In this document: one piece after another, positions 21,106 to 33,100 of the stretch | How positions within the stretch are numbered: the first letter of the stretch is position 1 | Layout of the letters: the number at the start of each line of letters is the position of its first letter | Assembly: GCA_024734555.1 (NCBI GenBank) | Contig: JANPWX010019135.1 | Span: forward strand, 71,825-135,824 | Length of the DNA: 64,000 nt | Origin: Trochalopteron elliotii | Taxonomy: Eukaryota > Chordata > Aves > Passeriformes > Leiothrichidae | Reading direction: 5' to 3' | Position numbers and translations under genes: made by a program | Notes under the pieces: model-generated | Told to the model about the DNA's origin: nothing | Databases searched by the model: none | The model's input: the letters and a program-made list of their open reading frames with translations, nothing else

Positions 21106-24100
21106 GTGAGCCTGGCTGGGATGGGATGGGAGTGAGGGGGATGGAGCAGGGCAGGGGGCAAGCCCTGGTGCCAGTAAGGGTCTCACATGGGCACAGCTCC
21201 AAAAGCAAAGGCTCCTGCCCAAGAAAACCATTTCAAGGCATGTTTCTGCCCATGCCTCTCCTCTTTCTTTTCTTTTCTTTTCTTTTCTTTTCTTTTCTTT
21301 TCTTTTCTTTTCTTTTCTTTTCTTTTCTTTTCTTTTCTTTTCTTTTCTTTTCTTTTCTTTTCTTTTCTTTTCTTTTCTTTTCTTTTCTTTTCTTTTCTTT
21401 TCTTTTCTTTTCTTTTCTTTTCTTTTCTTTTCTTTTCTTTTCTTTTCTTTTCTTTTCTTTTCTTTTCTTTTCTTTTCTTTTCTTTTCTTTTCTTTTCTTT
21501 TCTTTTCTTTTCTTTTCTTTTCTTTCCAGGAAGGTGCCAACAAATGTCCAAGCTATAGGACAAATTCTGCCTTCCTCTAATGGGAGTGGGGAACTCTGGT
21601 TGGACCCCATGAGTCTGCAGGAGCCTCGAGGTGGGATGAGGATAAGAAAGGGGGGAATGTTTACTCATGGGCTAGATGCTCAGTAAACAGGTTTCCCCCA
21701 ACACCAGGAGCAGTGTTGGGATCTGAGGGATGGGGTCCAGGAGATGGGGTTTGAGGGATGGGGTCCAAGGGATGAGGTTCTCCCATTACTCTCCTGAACT
21801 GTGTGCAATCAAAGCACATTTCCACGCTCTGGAGAGGACCCAGCAAATAAATAGAGGGCTGGTGGGGAGCCTGGAGGGCTTCGAGGAATCACCTTCCTTT
21901 GAGGAGCCTTGGAGACAAATCCATTGGAGAAAACACATGAGAAAAGTGTGTTGGCTCAGCCCTTTCCAGGAGCATCACAGGAGATGCTGTGAAATGGCCC
22001 TGAGCTAAGATCCTCTGACTTCAGGCTCAGCCCTGATCCTCAGCCAGGCTGCTGAGCCCAGGAGGGGAATGCTGCTCCAGGAGAGCTCGGCTGATGCTGG
22101 AACATCCTTGTGTTGCCTACTAGGATTTAGCAAAGTCTTGTCATTTCAATTAGGCCCTTCAGCATCAGAGCAGCAGGGATGATCTCATTACTTAATTGAA
22201 GCTGGGTGTAATCTCCCTGCATCCCAGTGCACACACCCGTGAGAGACCAGCAGCCACCCACGCTGGGCATGAGGCTGGCAGAGTCTTGGGGCTCCAGCCC
22301 TTTGTCCTGCCATGCATCAGGTTTATCCATCCTCTGCTCCAGCCCCATCCTGCCCTATTGCCACAGCTCTGCTGTGGGCCTGGCAGACACTAGAGACTGT
22401 CCCCACTGGAGACTTTTGTAACAAAATCTGGAGGAGAGCTGGAGAGGTGGCCAGTCTCTGCTTTCCTCCCTGCTGTGGGAACTGTCACAAAGCTGAGAGA
22501 CCCACTGGCAAAGAGATGCTGTTCAGATCTGGCATTACTCCTTGCACCCAGCTGGGCCCATTGCAGCTCCACTCTGCCTGAGCTCCCTGGGCACATCAGC
22601 CATGTCCAGGCCACACACTGGGACTGTTGCCCTCAGTTTTCTTGCTTGGAAGTGTTTGAAATCTTGCAGCAGATGTGCCAGTTTCAGGCACACAAAGAAC
22701 GAGGCAGGCACAGCAGGTCAAGGGAAAGCTCCTCTATTTTAATTATCTGACTCCAATACTTACATACATTTGTACAGAGGTCAAGAGATTGGCTGCACAG
22801 GTTGCCACCTCTTCGACCTGGATGGTGAACATCACCATCAGTCATATTTCTCCTCCCAGAGCAGAAATATGTAAACAATAGATAATTTCTAAAAATACAC
22901 ATTGTTTTCTTGAAGCTGTGTGAGAATCTGCACTGCAAGATTTCCAGCACTTGCAAGCAAGAAAACTGAGGGCAACACTGGGACAATGCAGGGACAGCAC
23001 AGAGGAGCACAGCTGCCTTGGCACCCCTCAAAGCCCCAGCATGGGGTGGTAGCTACTTTGGAGTAACCAAAAGTACCTTCTTGTCTTGGGGCCAACTCAG
23101 ATCCCCCCCGATACCTCTGCAGTGGCACAGTGAAATAGAGGGATCAGGAATGGAAGGAGGGAGGGTAGGATGGATGGATGGATGGATGGATGGATGGATG
23201 GATGGATGGATGGATGGATGGATGGATGGATGGATGGGTGGATGGATGGATGGATGGATGGATGGATGGGGGATGGATGGATGGANNNNNNNNGGGGGAT
23301 GGATGGATGGATGGATGGATGGATGGATGGATGGATGGATGGATGGATGGATGGAGGATGGATGGGGGATGGATGGGGGATGGATGGAGGGACAGGTGAT
23401 GGGTGGAGATAGGGATGGAGGGAAGGAGGGATACTGGCCAGGCTGCTGGTCCCACAGACGCCTCACTCTCCCCTGCGTCATGGCTGTGGGATCCAGATTT
23501 TAGGGGATGTCTCTGCAGCCCCTCCCCATGTCCATGTGAGGGATGTAGGGGGTGGAGAGATGCCATGGCACCAAGATTGTCCCATGGATGGGCCAAATAC
23601 CTGGGCTCTTCCTGAGCTCCTCATTCCCACCTTCAGCCATGAGATATTCCCACCTTTTGTTGCTGCCAACAGCTTTGGGGCACTTTTGCCCCAAAGCAGA
23701 TGCAGCCAAACCTCTGCTCCCTGCTAATGAGTGCAATGACTTTTGGGAGGAGCCAGTGGTGGGGCCATGTGGACCATTCCCTAGAAGACTACAGAACCAA
23801 GGATGTTTTTGGGAGGGGATCAACCCCACATGCCCCTCCCTTGTTTACAGCCACATGGCCAGTATTCCCTATCCCTGAGCCAACTCCCAGTAAGGGGCAG
23901 CAGAGAAATGGCATTATGGAGTGCCTCAAGGAGCAGCTGCCAGGTCAGAACCAAGCTCAGAGCTGGGTCTGGTTGGGGAAAAGGCAGATTGATCAAGTTT
24001 GAGCCCTTAACCCATAATCATTTACCTGACATACACTCTGCTCTATGTGCAGGAGAAGCAGTATTTTTCCTTTCCTGGAGAGCTCCTCATGAGGATGCTG

Positions 24101-27100
24101 AAGATGCTGATCCTGCCCTTGATCACCTCCAGGTAAGACATCACCTTCTGCTCTAAAGCACCATCTTTCCATCACATTGTAATGATCACCCTGTGACCCC
24201 CCCATTGAGGAGATAACCCCAAAACTGCATGGGGTGAGAATAACCCTGGCTCCAAGCAGCTGGCAGTCAAGCAGCATCCCCTGGGTTGGTGTACATCAAA
24301 CCCCCTGATTTCTCAGCAATAGTCTGGGACAAATCCTTACCTGGATTTGGTAGGCACTTGCACCCAGGTGAGCCACCTGCACTGGCTGTGGTGTTTCTCT
24401 TCTTTTGGGCAGCTGGTGATACCAGGACCATCTGTGGGCAGTTGTGATGGGCTGTTTAACCTCAAAGCAGATTTCCTTAGAGAGATTTGAGAAAGTTCAG
24501 GTAAAAAACATAAGCATTCCCCAGTGCTGTGTCTATGTTTGCAAATCCCCATTTTACTGGCCCATACAGACCTAGAAATAAGGAGCAGAGCCAGCAGTCC
24601 TACTGGGGTCTAAGCAGGGTCTCGAAAACCTTATATGGATTAACATATTGCAAACAATATGTTGGCATGTGCTCATTAGACACACACAAATGATCAAGTC
24701 CTTGTTCCCTCGAGGATGTGTCATTTCTCTATTGTTTGTCAGAGTTTGCTTGTTGTCCCATTTGCCTGTGATTCATTTTTGAGAACAGTGTGGTCTCTAT
24801 CCTGGCCACACTTGACCTGTTCAGTACCAGCCCTTGTAGAGAGGTCTGTACCTCACATCCCTCCCTGAGGTGCCTGAGGGTTTCCCTTTGGTCTCAGCCT
24901 TTCCAGCAGCTCAGCTGCTAAGTGGTCTCCTCTGATCACTCTCCTGTCTCTGGGTGCAAGGTCTGCAGAGGCCTCCTGGGAGTTTTCTTTCATGTTGGAT
25001 CGAACCAGGGATTTTTCTATAATTACTGAATGATGGTGAAGTGGTGTCTTCCTTCTACACACGATCCCAGAGTGGACTGGGGATACTCTGGGGATGGAGC
25101 TCTGGGGATCTCCAAGCCCCAAGCTGGAAAAAGCTGGAAAGGACCACCTATGCCAGTGTTGCTTTTGTGGACCCTCTTGAGTTTCCAAGGCCCTTCTCCT
25201 CCTGGATGTGTGACTCTTAATGGGATCTGTGGACTGACCACCACCTCAGCCACCCTGTGTGTCCCCAAGGTTGGCACTGATCCTTGCAGCACTTTTATGT
25301 CCTGCCTCAGGGTCAGGGCTTGGCTGGGTTCTGCAGGGGCTTGGGTGTGGGTCTGTATGCATGTGGGGCACACTGCAGCCCCCAAACACTTACATTTCAT
25401 AGAATCCTGGAATATCCTGAGCTGCAAGGGACCCACAAGGATCATTGAGTCCAACCCTGCACAGACACCCCAACAATCCCACCCTGGGCATCCCTGAGAG
25501 CTCCTGCAGCTCTGGCAGCCTTGGGGCTGGGACCATTCCCTGGGGAGCCTGGGCAGTGCCCCAGCACCCTCGGGGGGAAGAACCTTTCCCTGAGCTCCAT
25601 CCCAAGGCCTGACACAGCTCCAGCCCTTGCTGGGCTCCTGTCCCTGTCCCAGAGCAGAGCTCAGCCCCTGCCCCTCTGCCTCCCCTCGGGAGGAGCTGCA
25701 GCCCCCGAGGAGCCTCCCCTCAGTCTCCTCTGCTGCAGCTGAACCAGCCAAGTGCCCTCAGCCTCTCCTCAGAGCCTTCCCCAGCTCCGTGTCCCTCCTT
25801 TGGACACTCTCCAACAGCTTTGGATCCTTCTGATCTTGTGGTGCCCCAAGTGCCCCCAGCACTGGAGCTGAGGCTGCCCCAGTGCAGGGCAGAGTGGGAC
25901 AATCCCTCCCTGGGCCTGGTGCCCCCCAGGACACGGTGCCCCTTTGGGCTGTCAGGACTCAGCAGTGACTCAGATCCAACTTGCCACTGACCAGGAGCCC
26001 CAGGTCCCTTCCCACAGTGCTGCTCTCCAGCCTCTCATTCCCAGTGTGTCCCTGCACCCAGGGCTGCCCCACCCCAGGGCAGGGTCTGGCACCTCCCCTT
26101 GTCCCTTGTCACATGGTTGGGGATTTCCCATTCCTCATGTTTGTCAGGATCTCTCTGTGTGGCCTCTGTCCTTGAGAATGTCAGCAGTTCCTCCCAAGTG
26201 AGTGGCCTCAGCAAACCCAGTCCTGCACCCAACTTGTCCCCACCACCAGCCCTGCTCTCCCTGCTGGGGCAGCCTGTAATGCCCTGTCTATTTTTAGCCC
26301 AGTTTTGCTGAGAAGTAGCTTATGGGTTACTTCTTAGGAAAGCTTATGTGTGCATGAAATCTGAACCTGCAGGTCTCTCCTGGGGGCACAGGGTCCATCC
26401 CCACCAGGACTTTATGAACCTTGCTGGTACCTTCCTTTGCTCCTCACAGTGACACACAGCAGAGCCACAAAGCGATGGACATATAAGAGAACAGTATCTC
26501 ACAAAAAAGGAGCAACATCAATTATTCAACATAAAAATACACTAAGAATATAAACTTCTTAACCCTTATAGAAAACAGAAAACACAGCCAGACCTTGAGA
26601 AGGGGCTTGGAGGTGTCTCCTGCCCTTTTCAGCTCAGCTTGGGTTGTCACAAGCTCATCCTGGGTGTGAGATCCTGTGGGCACAGGAATGTGCAAGAGCT
26701 CAGTGATGCCCTTAGGCTTTGGTTTAAAAAACCCATGGAAACCATTTCCACCTTGGAGATTCTGCCCATCAGGCACATCTTGTGCAGTTTGGGGAGCAGA
26801 CAGTGACCACTCTGTTCTGTGCTGCAGCCTCATGTCTGGGCTGGCCACCATGGACTCCAAGGCCTGCGGGAAGATGGGGGTGATCACCATCACCTACTAC
26901 CTTTGGACAACCTTCATGGCAGTGACCGTGGGGATCATCCTCGTGGTCAGCATCCATCCTGGTGCAGCTGCCCAGAAGGACAACTACTCTGTGGGGAAAG
27001 TGGTGCTCAGCTCCGCCGATGCGTTACTGGATTTAATCAGGTGTGTCACAGGAATTCAGCAGGAGCCAAGGTTGTGATAACAAAATCTTCCCAGAGGGTT

Positions 27101-30100
27101 CTGAGTTCCCAGAAGACTCTGAGATCTCAAGGGAAACAGGAGAACACTGGCCAGGTGCTGGTACCTCCAAGCCCAGCAACATGGGGTTCATTTGCTCCCT
27201 CCATGCCCCTCTGGCCACTCTGTCACTGCCACAGCTCTCCCAAAGCCATCAGCAAAGAGATGCACTGCAGCAGAGATGAGAGAGAGTCCTGTTTCCTGCA
27301 AGGCTTGGATTCTTCTCTGCAGCCCCAGCTGGGACATGCCAAGCCCAGCTGGCCCAGGGCTGGGTTAAGGCAGTGGATGGAGTTACCTGGGGAAGGGTTG
27401 CAGCACACACCCAGGGGCTGGGGGAGAATCTCCATTTCTGGGGGTACTGGATTGACTGGACCAGGCTCTGAGCAGGGGCTGCAGATGGTAAATCTCCATC
27501 CCAGGCTCAGGCTTTCCACCAATCCCATTTACACGTGGTTCTCAGTGCTGCTTTGCATTCACCTTCCAGCCTTTTTTTGCCCTCAGCTTGCACTGCTGTC
27601 ATAAACTGTTGTTGGCTTTCATGTCCTCCTCTGGACATTGTGCCCATGAGAAGTGCTCCCCAGGATGCTCCCTATGTCCTCTCAACACACTTGAACCCTG
27701 TATCACTGGTCTCTTACAGAAACATGTTTCCTTCTAACCTGGTTGAAGCTTCGTTCCAGCAGGTGAGTTTACCTGACCGCACTGCATGCAGCCAGGATGG
27801 GGCTCAGCTCCACACAGGGCTGCCTCTTTGCCCACCCACAGCCTGGACAGGAGCCCTTCCCCTTCCCCTGCATCTCCCCACACTCACCCAGGGTGGGCAC
27901 CTGAAGGCAGGAGAGTGCTGGGGGTGGGGCACAGGCTCACAGGGACCCCCGTGCCTGCCCTCTGCCTGTGAGGCTCCTGTGTAGAAGCAGCACACATCCC
28001 TTCCTTCAGATTCTGCTCCTGTGAAGCAGCTTTTTAATCCCTGGGGAGGGGCAGCAGTGGGGTGGGCAGGCAGCAGGCAGGGAGAAGGACACAAAGAAGG
28101 AATGCTTGAGGGAAGGTAGAGTGGTCAAAGGAGACAGATGGAGTGGCCAGGTAGGGTGGAGGGACAGGGAAAACAAGCAAACTCATGACATTGGGAAAGC
28201 ATTGATAAAGCTCCCAGGAGGGATGGAGGGACTAGAGGGACCCCAGCACTGTGCTGGCAACCCGCAGGGACCCGGGCCACCAACACCATGGGTGGGCTCT
28301 GCAGCATTGGCTGAGGACAGTCTGAAGCCAACAGCCACAGATCCTTTTGCCTGACTCTCTCTCCTTGTTTCCACCAGCCTTTTACTGCCTGGAAGCCAAA
28401 CCTTTAACCTGCAGGAGCACCCAGCCTAGGGCTGGCTTGGCCTCTGTGTCGAGAGCAGGATGGAGCTTATGCCAGAAGCACACTAACCTCTCCCCTTTGC
28501 TTCTGTTCCAGTATCGAACTGTTCTTGTCCCGGTGGTGAAGTCTCCTGGTTTTCCAAAGATCCCAGGAAAACCTGTCAATTTTATTTACTTTGCACCTGA
28601 TGACAAAAACCCTGAAATCCATCGGCCTGTGTTCCTTGAGCTGACACCATCACCTGAGATGACCTACAGGACCCTGGCTGGGACCAGCAATGAGATGAAT
28701 GTCCTAGGAATTGTCATCTTCTCAGCAACCATAGGTACCTGCTCCCCCACAGGCCCAGGGACAGCCCAGGGCAGCCACTGCTGTGATCTCCATGCTTTAC
28801 AGAGTGAACAGTGTAGGATGAGGCTCTTTTAGCTTCAATTGCCCCAGTCCCTGGGAACTGGGCCCAGCCCTGAGCTCATACCAAGGGCCCCGTCAGCACC
28901 ACCCATGGTGGAGTTCACTAAAGCTGTAGACACAGGGAAGGCTGTTTTTACCCCATATTTCCTTCACAGTTCACGTGCAGGTCCTGAGGGTTTTCAAAAC
29001 ATTACTTAAACTGGGGAGTCCTTTTAATGAAGTCTGAAGTGAGGTGTAATTTTGCAGAGGCTGCCTGGAACACAGCTCACAATGACCCAAACCCTTCATG
29101 CTGAGTTCAGCCCCTGAGCAGGCAGGATGTGACAGCAGAGTCAGACCTGGTGCTGTTACAAATATATCAGGATTCCCAACAGGACTTTCTGAAAGAGGTA
29201 GGGCAGCATCCTGCATTGAACAGCTTGCAGTCCTGTGTGGAAAAGGTGCTTGGCAGCAATTTTGGGAAGGGAGAAGGAGAAGAGGTTGTGGAGATACACA
29301 AGAGAGGAGGTTTAAAGGGGAGAAAGTTATTGAAAGGAGGAACTGAAGCCGCCTCAAAGCATAAGAGGACACGGGTGCAAGACTGAGGGAGAAAGGGAGG
29401 AGGGAGGAATCAGGAAGAAAAAAAGAGTAGGAGGCTGTGAGATGAGCATGGTAGCAGGATTATGTGTAGATTAAGAGGTGAGGGCAAGGAGCTTGAACTT
29501 TGTGTATAAGGAACCAAAAAGCCAATTAGAGGATTTGAGGTATGGAGGCAGCACAGCCAGCACAGTACCAGAGTGCACTGGACTGCAGTCAGAGCCATGG
29601 AGAGCAGGCAGTTCCAAATGTGAGACCTCAGAGGAGTTGGCCACAGCAAGACTGGGCAGAGCCAGACCCACTGACAGATCCCTACAGCCAGATGTTGTCT
29701 CTGGCAATCTCCTGTCCCAGAAATCAACACCCCCTGCATACCCTGGACACCCAGGAAAGGTGCTGAGCTCCTGCCCACAGGACATGTGCCCTCCTCTAGC
29801 CCTGTCAAACCTGCAAGGAGAAGCTGCTTTTCTTCTAAGATGACAGTTCACAACCCCTCCAGCGTGGGAGTGGGATCAACCTGAGTTAGGAAGCAGTGGG
29901 AGATCACCTGAGCCAGCCTCAGCCATCACCTGCACTGCCCATGTTTTGCCCAGGATTAGAGTTCCACAAAGCCACAGACTGGCAGAGCATCACCTGCACA
30001 AGGCATGGGCAGCTGGATAAAGGGCATTCATACACCCACAGGATGCTTTCCTTATGAGGAGAGGCTGAATTGGGTTTGCCTGGCAGAAAACAGGAGAGGG

Positions 30101-33100
30101 ACAGGCAGGGCACCACAGCCCTGTGCTTTGGGAAATAGGGATCACCTCCTCCATGCAGCAAAGTGGGGGGACAGGTTGAGCTCTCAGCAAAGTGCATTTG
30201 TGTTCAACACCAAAACTAGGCAGGTTGTGGGGCTGAGACCAAGACATTCATGCAGCACCCACTAGGTACCCAGAGTGACTTTGCTATGAGGGGTGATCCC
30301 ACACAGCTCGGACAGTTCTTCACTGCCACTGAAGGCCTCTCTGTTGCTTTTGAAACCCACGAGAGAGCAGAGCTTTCAAGATCCCTGCAGAAATTTTTCC
30401 ATTTACTTGGGCCATTTCTCCAAAATCAGCTCTGTAAGACCTGAAGAGAAATTACTTTTGTCCCAAGCAGCTGTGGTGGCCACCAAATATTGGACGAATA
30501 TCCACAGTACTGAGATTTAAACATAGCAAGCCTTGTCTCATTTCTGAAAGTTCTGGCAAATATGACCCCACCTCATCTCTCTTTTGAGCAAGGCAAGAGA
30601 TCCAGTCACCAACTAAGGGCCTCTGGGAGTCCTCAACTCTGAAGACTGAAGAGGAACAAGTAGCACAAGATCCTGTCTGTGTGCTGCTTTTCCAAGATAA
30701 AACAGACACCTGCACAGTGCTTCAAAATTAATTTTAGCCAATACAGGAAGAAGGACTTGCACTAAGCTGGAAACAAGACAGGCAAATGCTCAAAGATTCC
30801 TTTTCCCTTTGCATGATGGGTTCCTGGAAAGCCTCCCAGCCAGTGAAAGCAGTGGAGTTTAGTACTGGCAGGCAGGACAGCACTATAGCCCTTCTAACCA
30901 TTCAAACCATAACCTGTATTTCTACTCTAGTATTTATTCCTTCAACAGAAAATTAGGCTGGATTAGGTTAATGCAACAACATCAAGGGAAAAAAAACAGA
31001 CTTAGGAGAAAAGGCTTAATGCCTGTATTTAAGCAACTCACTCAGATCCTTCCTATCACTGTACAGCCATGTATGTTGTCAACACCATGGCACAGCCTGT
31101 GAGCCACCAACACCCAACACCCCAGGCCATGAGAGAACCAGGCACGGGATGGGGCCCTGAGCACTGCTCAGTCACTGGGGCAGCCAGGGCCCCTATGACT
31201 CCACAGCAGGGAAGGGATGCAGCACAGCACCAAATCCGCAGCTACAGAGAGCCCTACCACACCTTATTCTTAAAAAAATTCCATTTTTATTTTCAGAGTT
31301 CATTATTCTGGGGTGTCTGAAAAGCAATCTAGATATCCACCTAATCCAGCTAATCCAGTTTATGCATCCCAGGAAACAACTCTTCCAGCATTGAGCAGCA
31401 GTGAAGTTTATCTGTGTTCTGTGCAAGGAAGAGTCCAAATCCTGGATTTGGGTCTGGTGGGGCTTTGTGAGGAAAGGCTAGATGCTTGTGTTTGCTTGGA
31501 ACAGAGCACGGCCATGACTCATAAGAGCACATGGCAACCAATACTATATCAGGTTTTGCCTGGTAACCCCCATTCTGTGGCCACCAGACCCTCAAGACAC
31601 TTGGCCTGTCAGGTGCTGCTCCCATGGTGCTCCCAAGTAACGTAAGCTGCTGTGCTTGCTTGCAGGACTTCTCCTGGGAAAAATGGGTGAGCGAGGAGCC
31701 CCGCTGGTTAACGTGTGCCAGTGTCTGAATGAAGCAGTTATGAAAATTGTCTCGATGGCTGTTTGGTAAATCTGGTTTTGATTGATTCACTGATTGATTT
31801 CTTTTCTTTCCTGCTATCTAATGGCAATGCCGGGCACACGTCTGCAAGTGTCTGTTGTGAGCACTGAATTTGTTTTCATATGACTGTACTGCACAGTAAC
31901 AAACACTGCCATGTCTATCAGGCAGTGATCTACCTACAGTGATTGCTGCTGCATCCTCATAATTTTTTTGCTTATTCTTTGCAGGTATTTCCCCTTTGGT
32001 ATTGTATTTCTCATAGCTGGAAAGATCCTGGAGATGGAAGATCCGTCAGTTATAGGACAAAAGCTGGGACTGTATGTCATTACAGTAGTGTCAGGCCTTG
32101 CCTTCCATGGAATCATCCTCTTACCTCTGCTTTTTGTGCTCATCACCAAGAAAAACCCCTTTGCTTTCATTCAGGGGATACTGCAAGCCTTGCTGATCGC
32201 CTTAGCTACATCATCCAGGTAGGAAAACATGGCTGGAACCTGTGGAGACTGCAAGGCAGGGATCTGGTTTAGCAAGGGAGACATGGCTGTGTCCGGCCAC
32301 GTGAGCTCTGGGAGGACTGGTGTAAGTCAAAGGATAACTATGCTCCAGCACTATGTGAAATGAGAATGCTCCTGGTTTTAGGAGGAAGCAGACGCTTGGC
32401 CCTGCCCTGGTCAGCAGACCTGGGCAGCTTGTGGTGCTCTTCCACCCACCCTCTTCCAGGGTTTTCCCAGAGCAAACCAGCAATGTTTTTGTGTCTGTGT
32501 GCACACTTTATTCAATTGCTGCACTTTTCTTTCCATAAATTCAAACTAGGACTGTTGTAGGTGCTTTATAAACTGCATGGGGTTATGATCCTGGAGTTTA
32601 ATTGAAAACATCAAAAGCTCTTCTGAACACTTTATTGACAATCTAAAACCAGCTACAGTGTATCCCAAGCTCATCCACAGAAAAGTCTTGCCCACTTTGA
32701 AAAGATTTTAATCATTTTAGATAATATTTATCTCTTCTATTTTCATTGAAATACATTCCTTGTAACAATAAAAAATAACCTTCACACTATAAACTACCAT
32801 CCTTTCCAGAAGACACACAAATTCAGACATTTTCCTGGAGCACATTTGACCAGGCAAAGGGTTTTTCTGGCCTCTCTGTTGCTTCTCCACATAATCCCAA
32901 TAAAACCACCTGGACTATGCCTCCCTTCCCCAGTGCCCACCGCTGCTGGTTGGTTCTGCAGCTGTTGGTTCTGCAGAACTGTTGGTTCTGCAGCTCTTAT
33001 TGACCTGCTCTCCTCCTGAACCTGGATCTCCAGCTGTCTCCATCAGACTTCTCCTCCCTCTGCTCTACAGCCAGCTAAAGGAGGGAGAGAACATCCTGCT

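Noticed and set aside
20578..21686. Open frames of 120-320 codons rich in KEKKR or FLFFS
   Set aside because: Translations of the TTTTC microsatellite.
23018..23596. Open frames of MDGW or HPSI repeats
   Set aside because: Translations of the GGAT array; not proteins.
25023..25751. 242-codon minus-strand open frame
   Set aside because: It lies mostly inside the antisense CR1 at 25397-26115; the similarity is to CR1 sequence, not a host gene.
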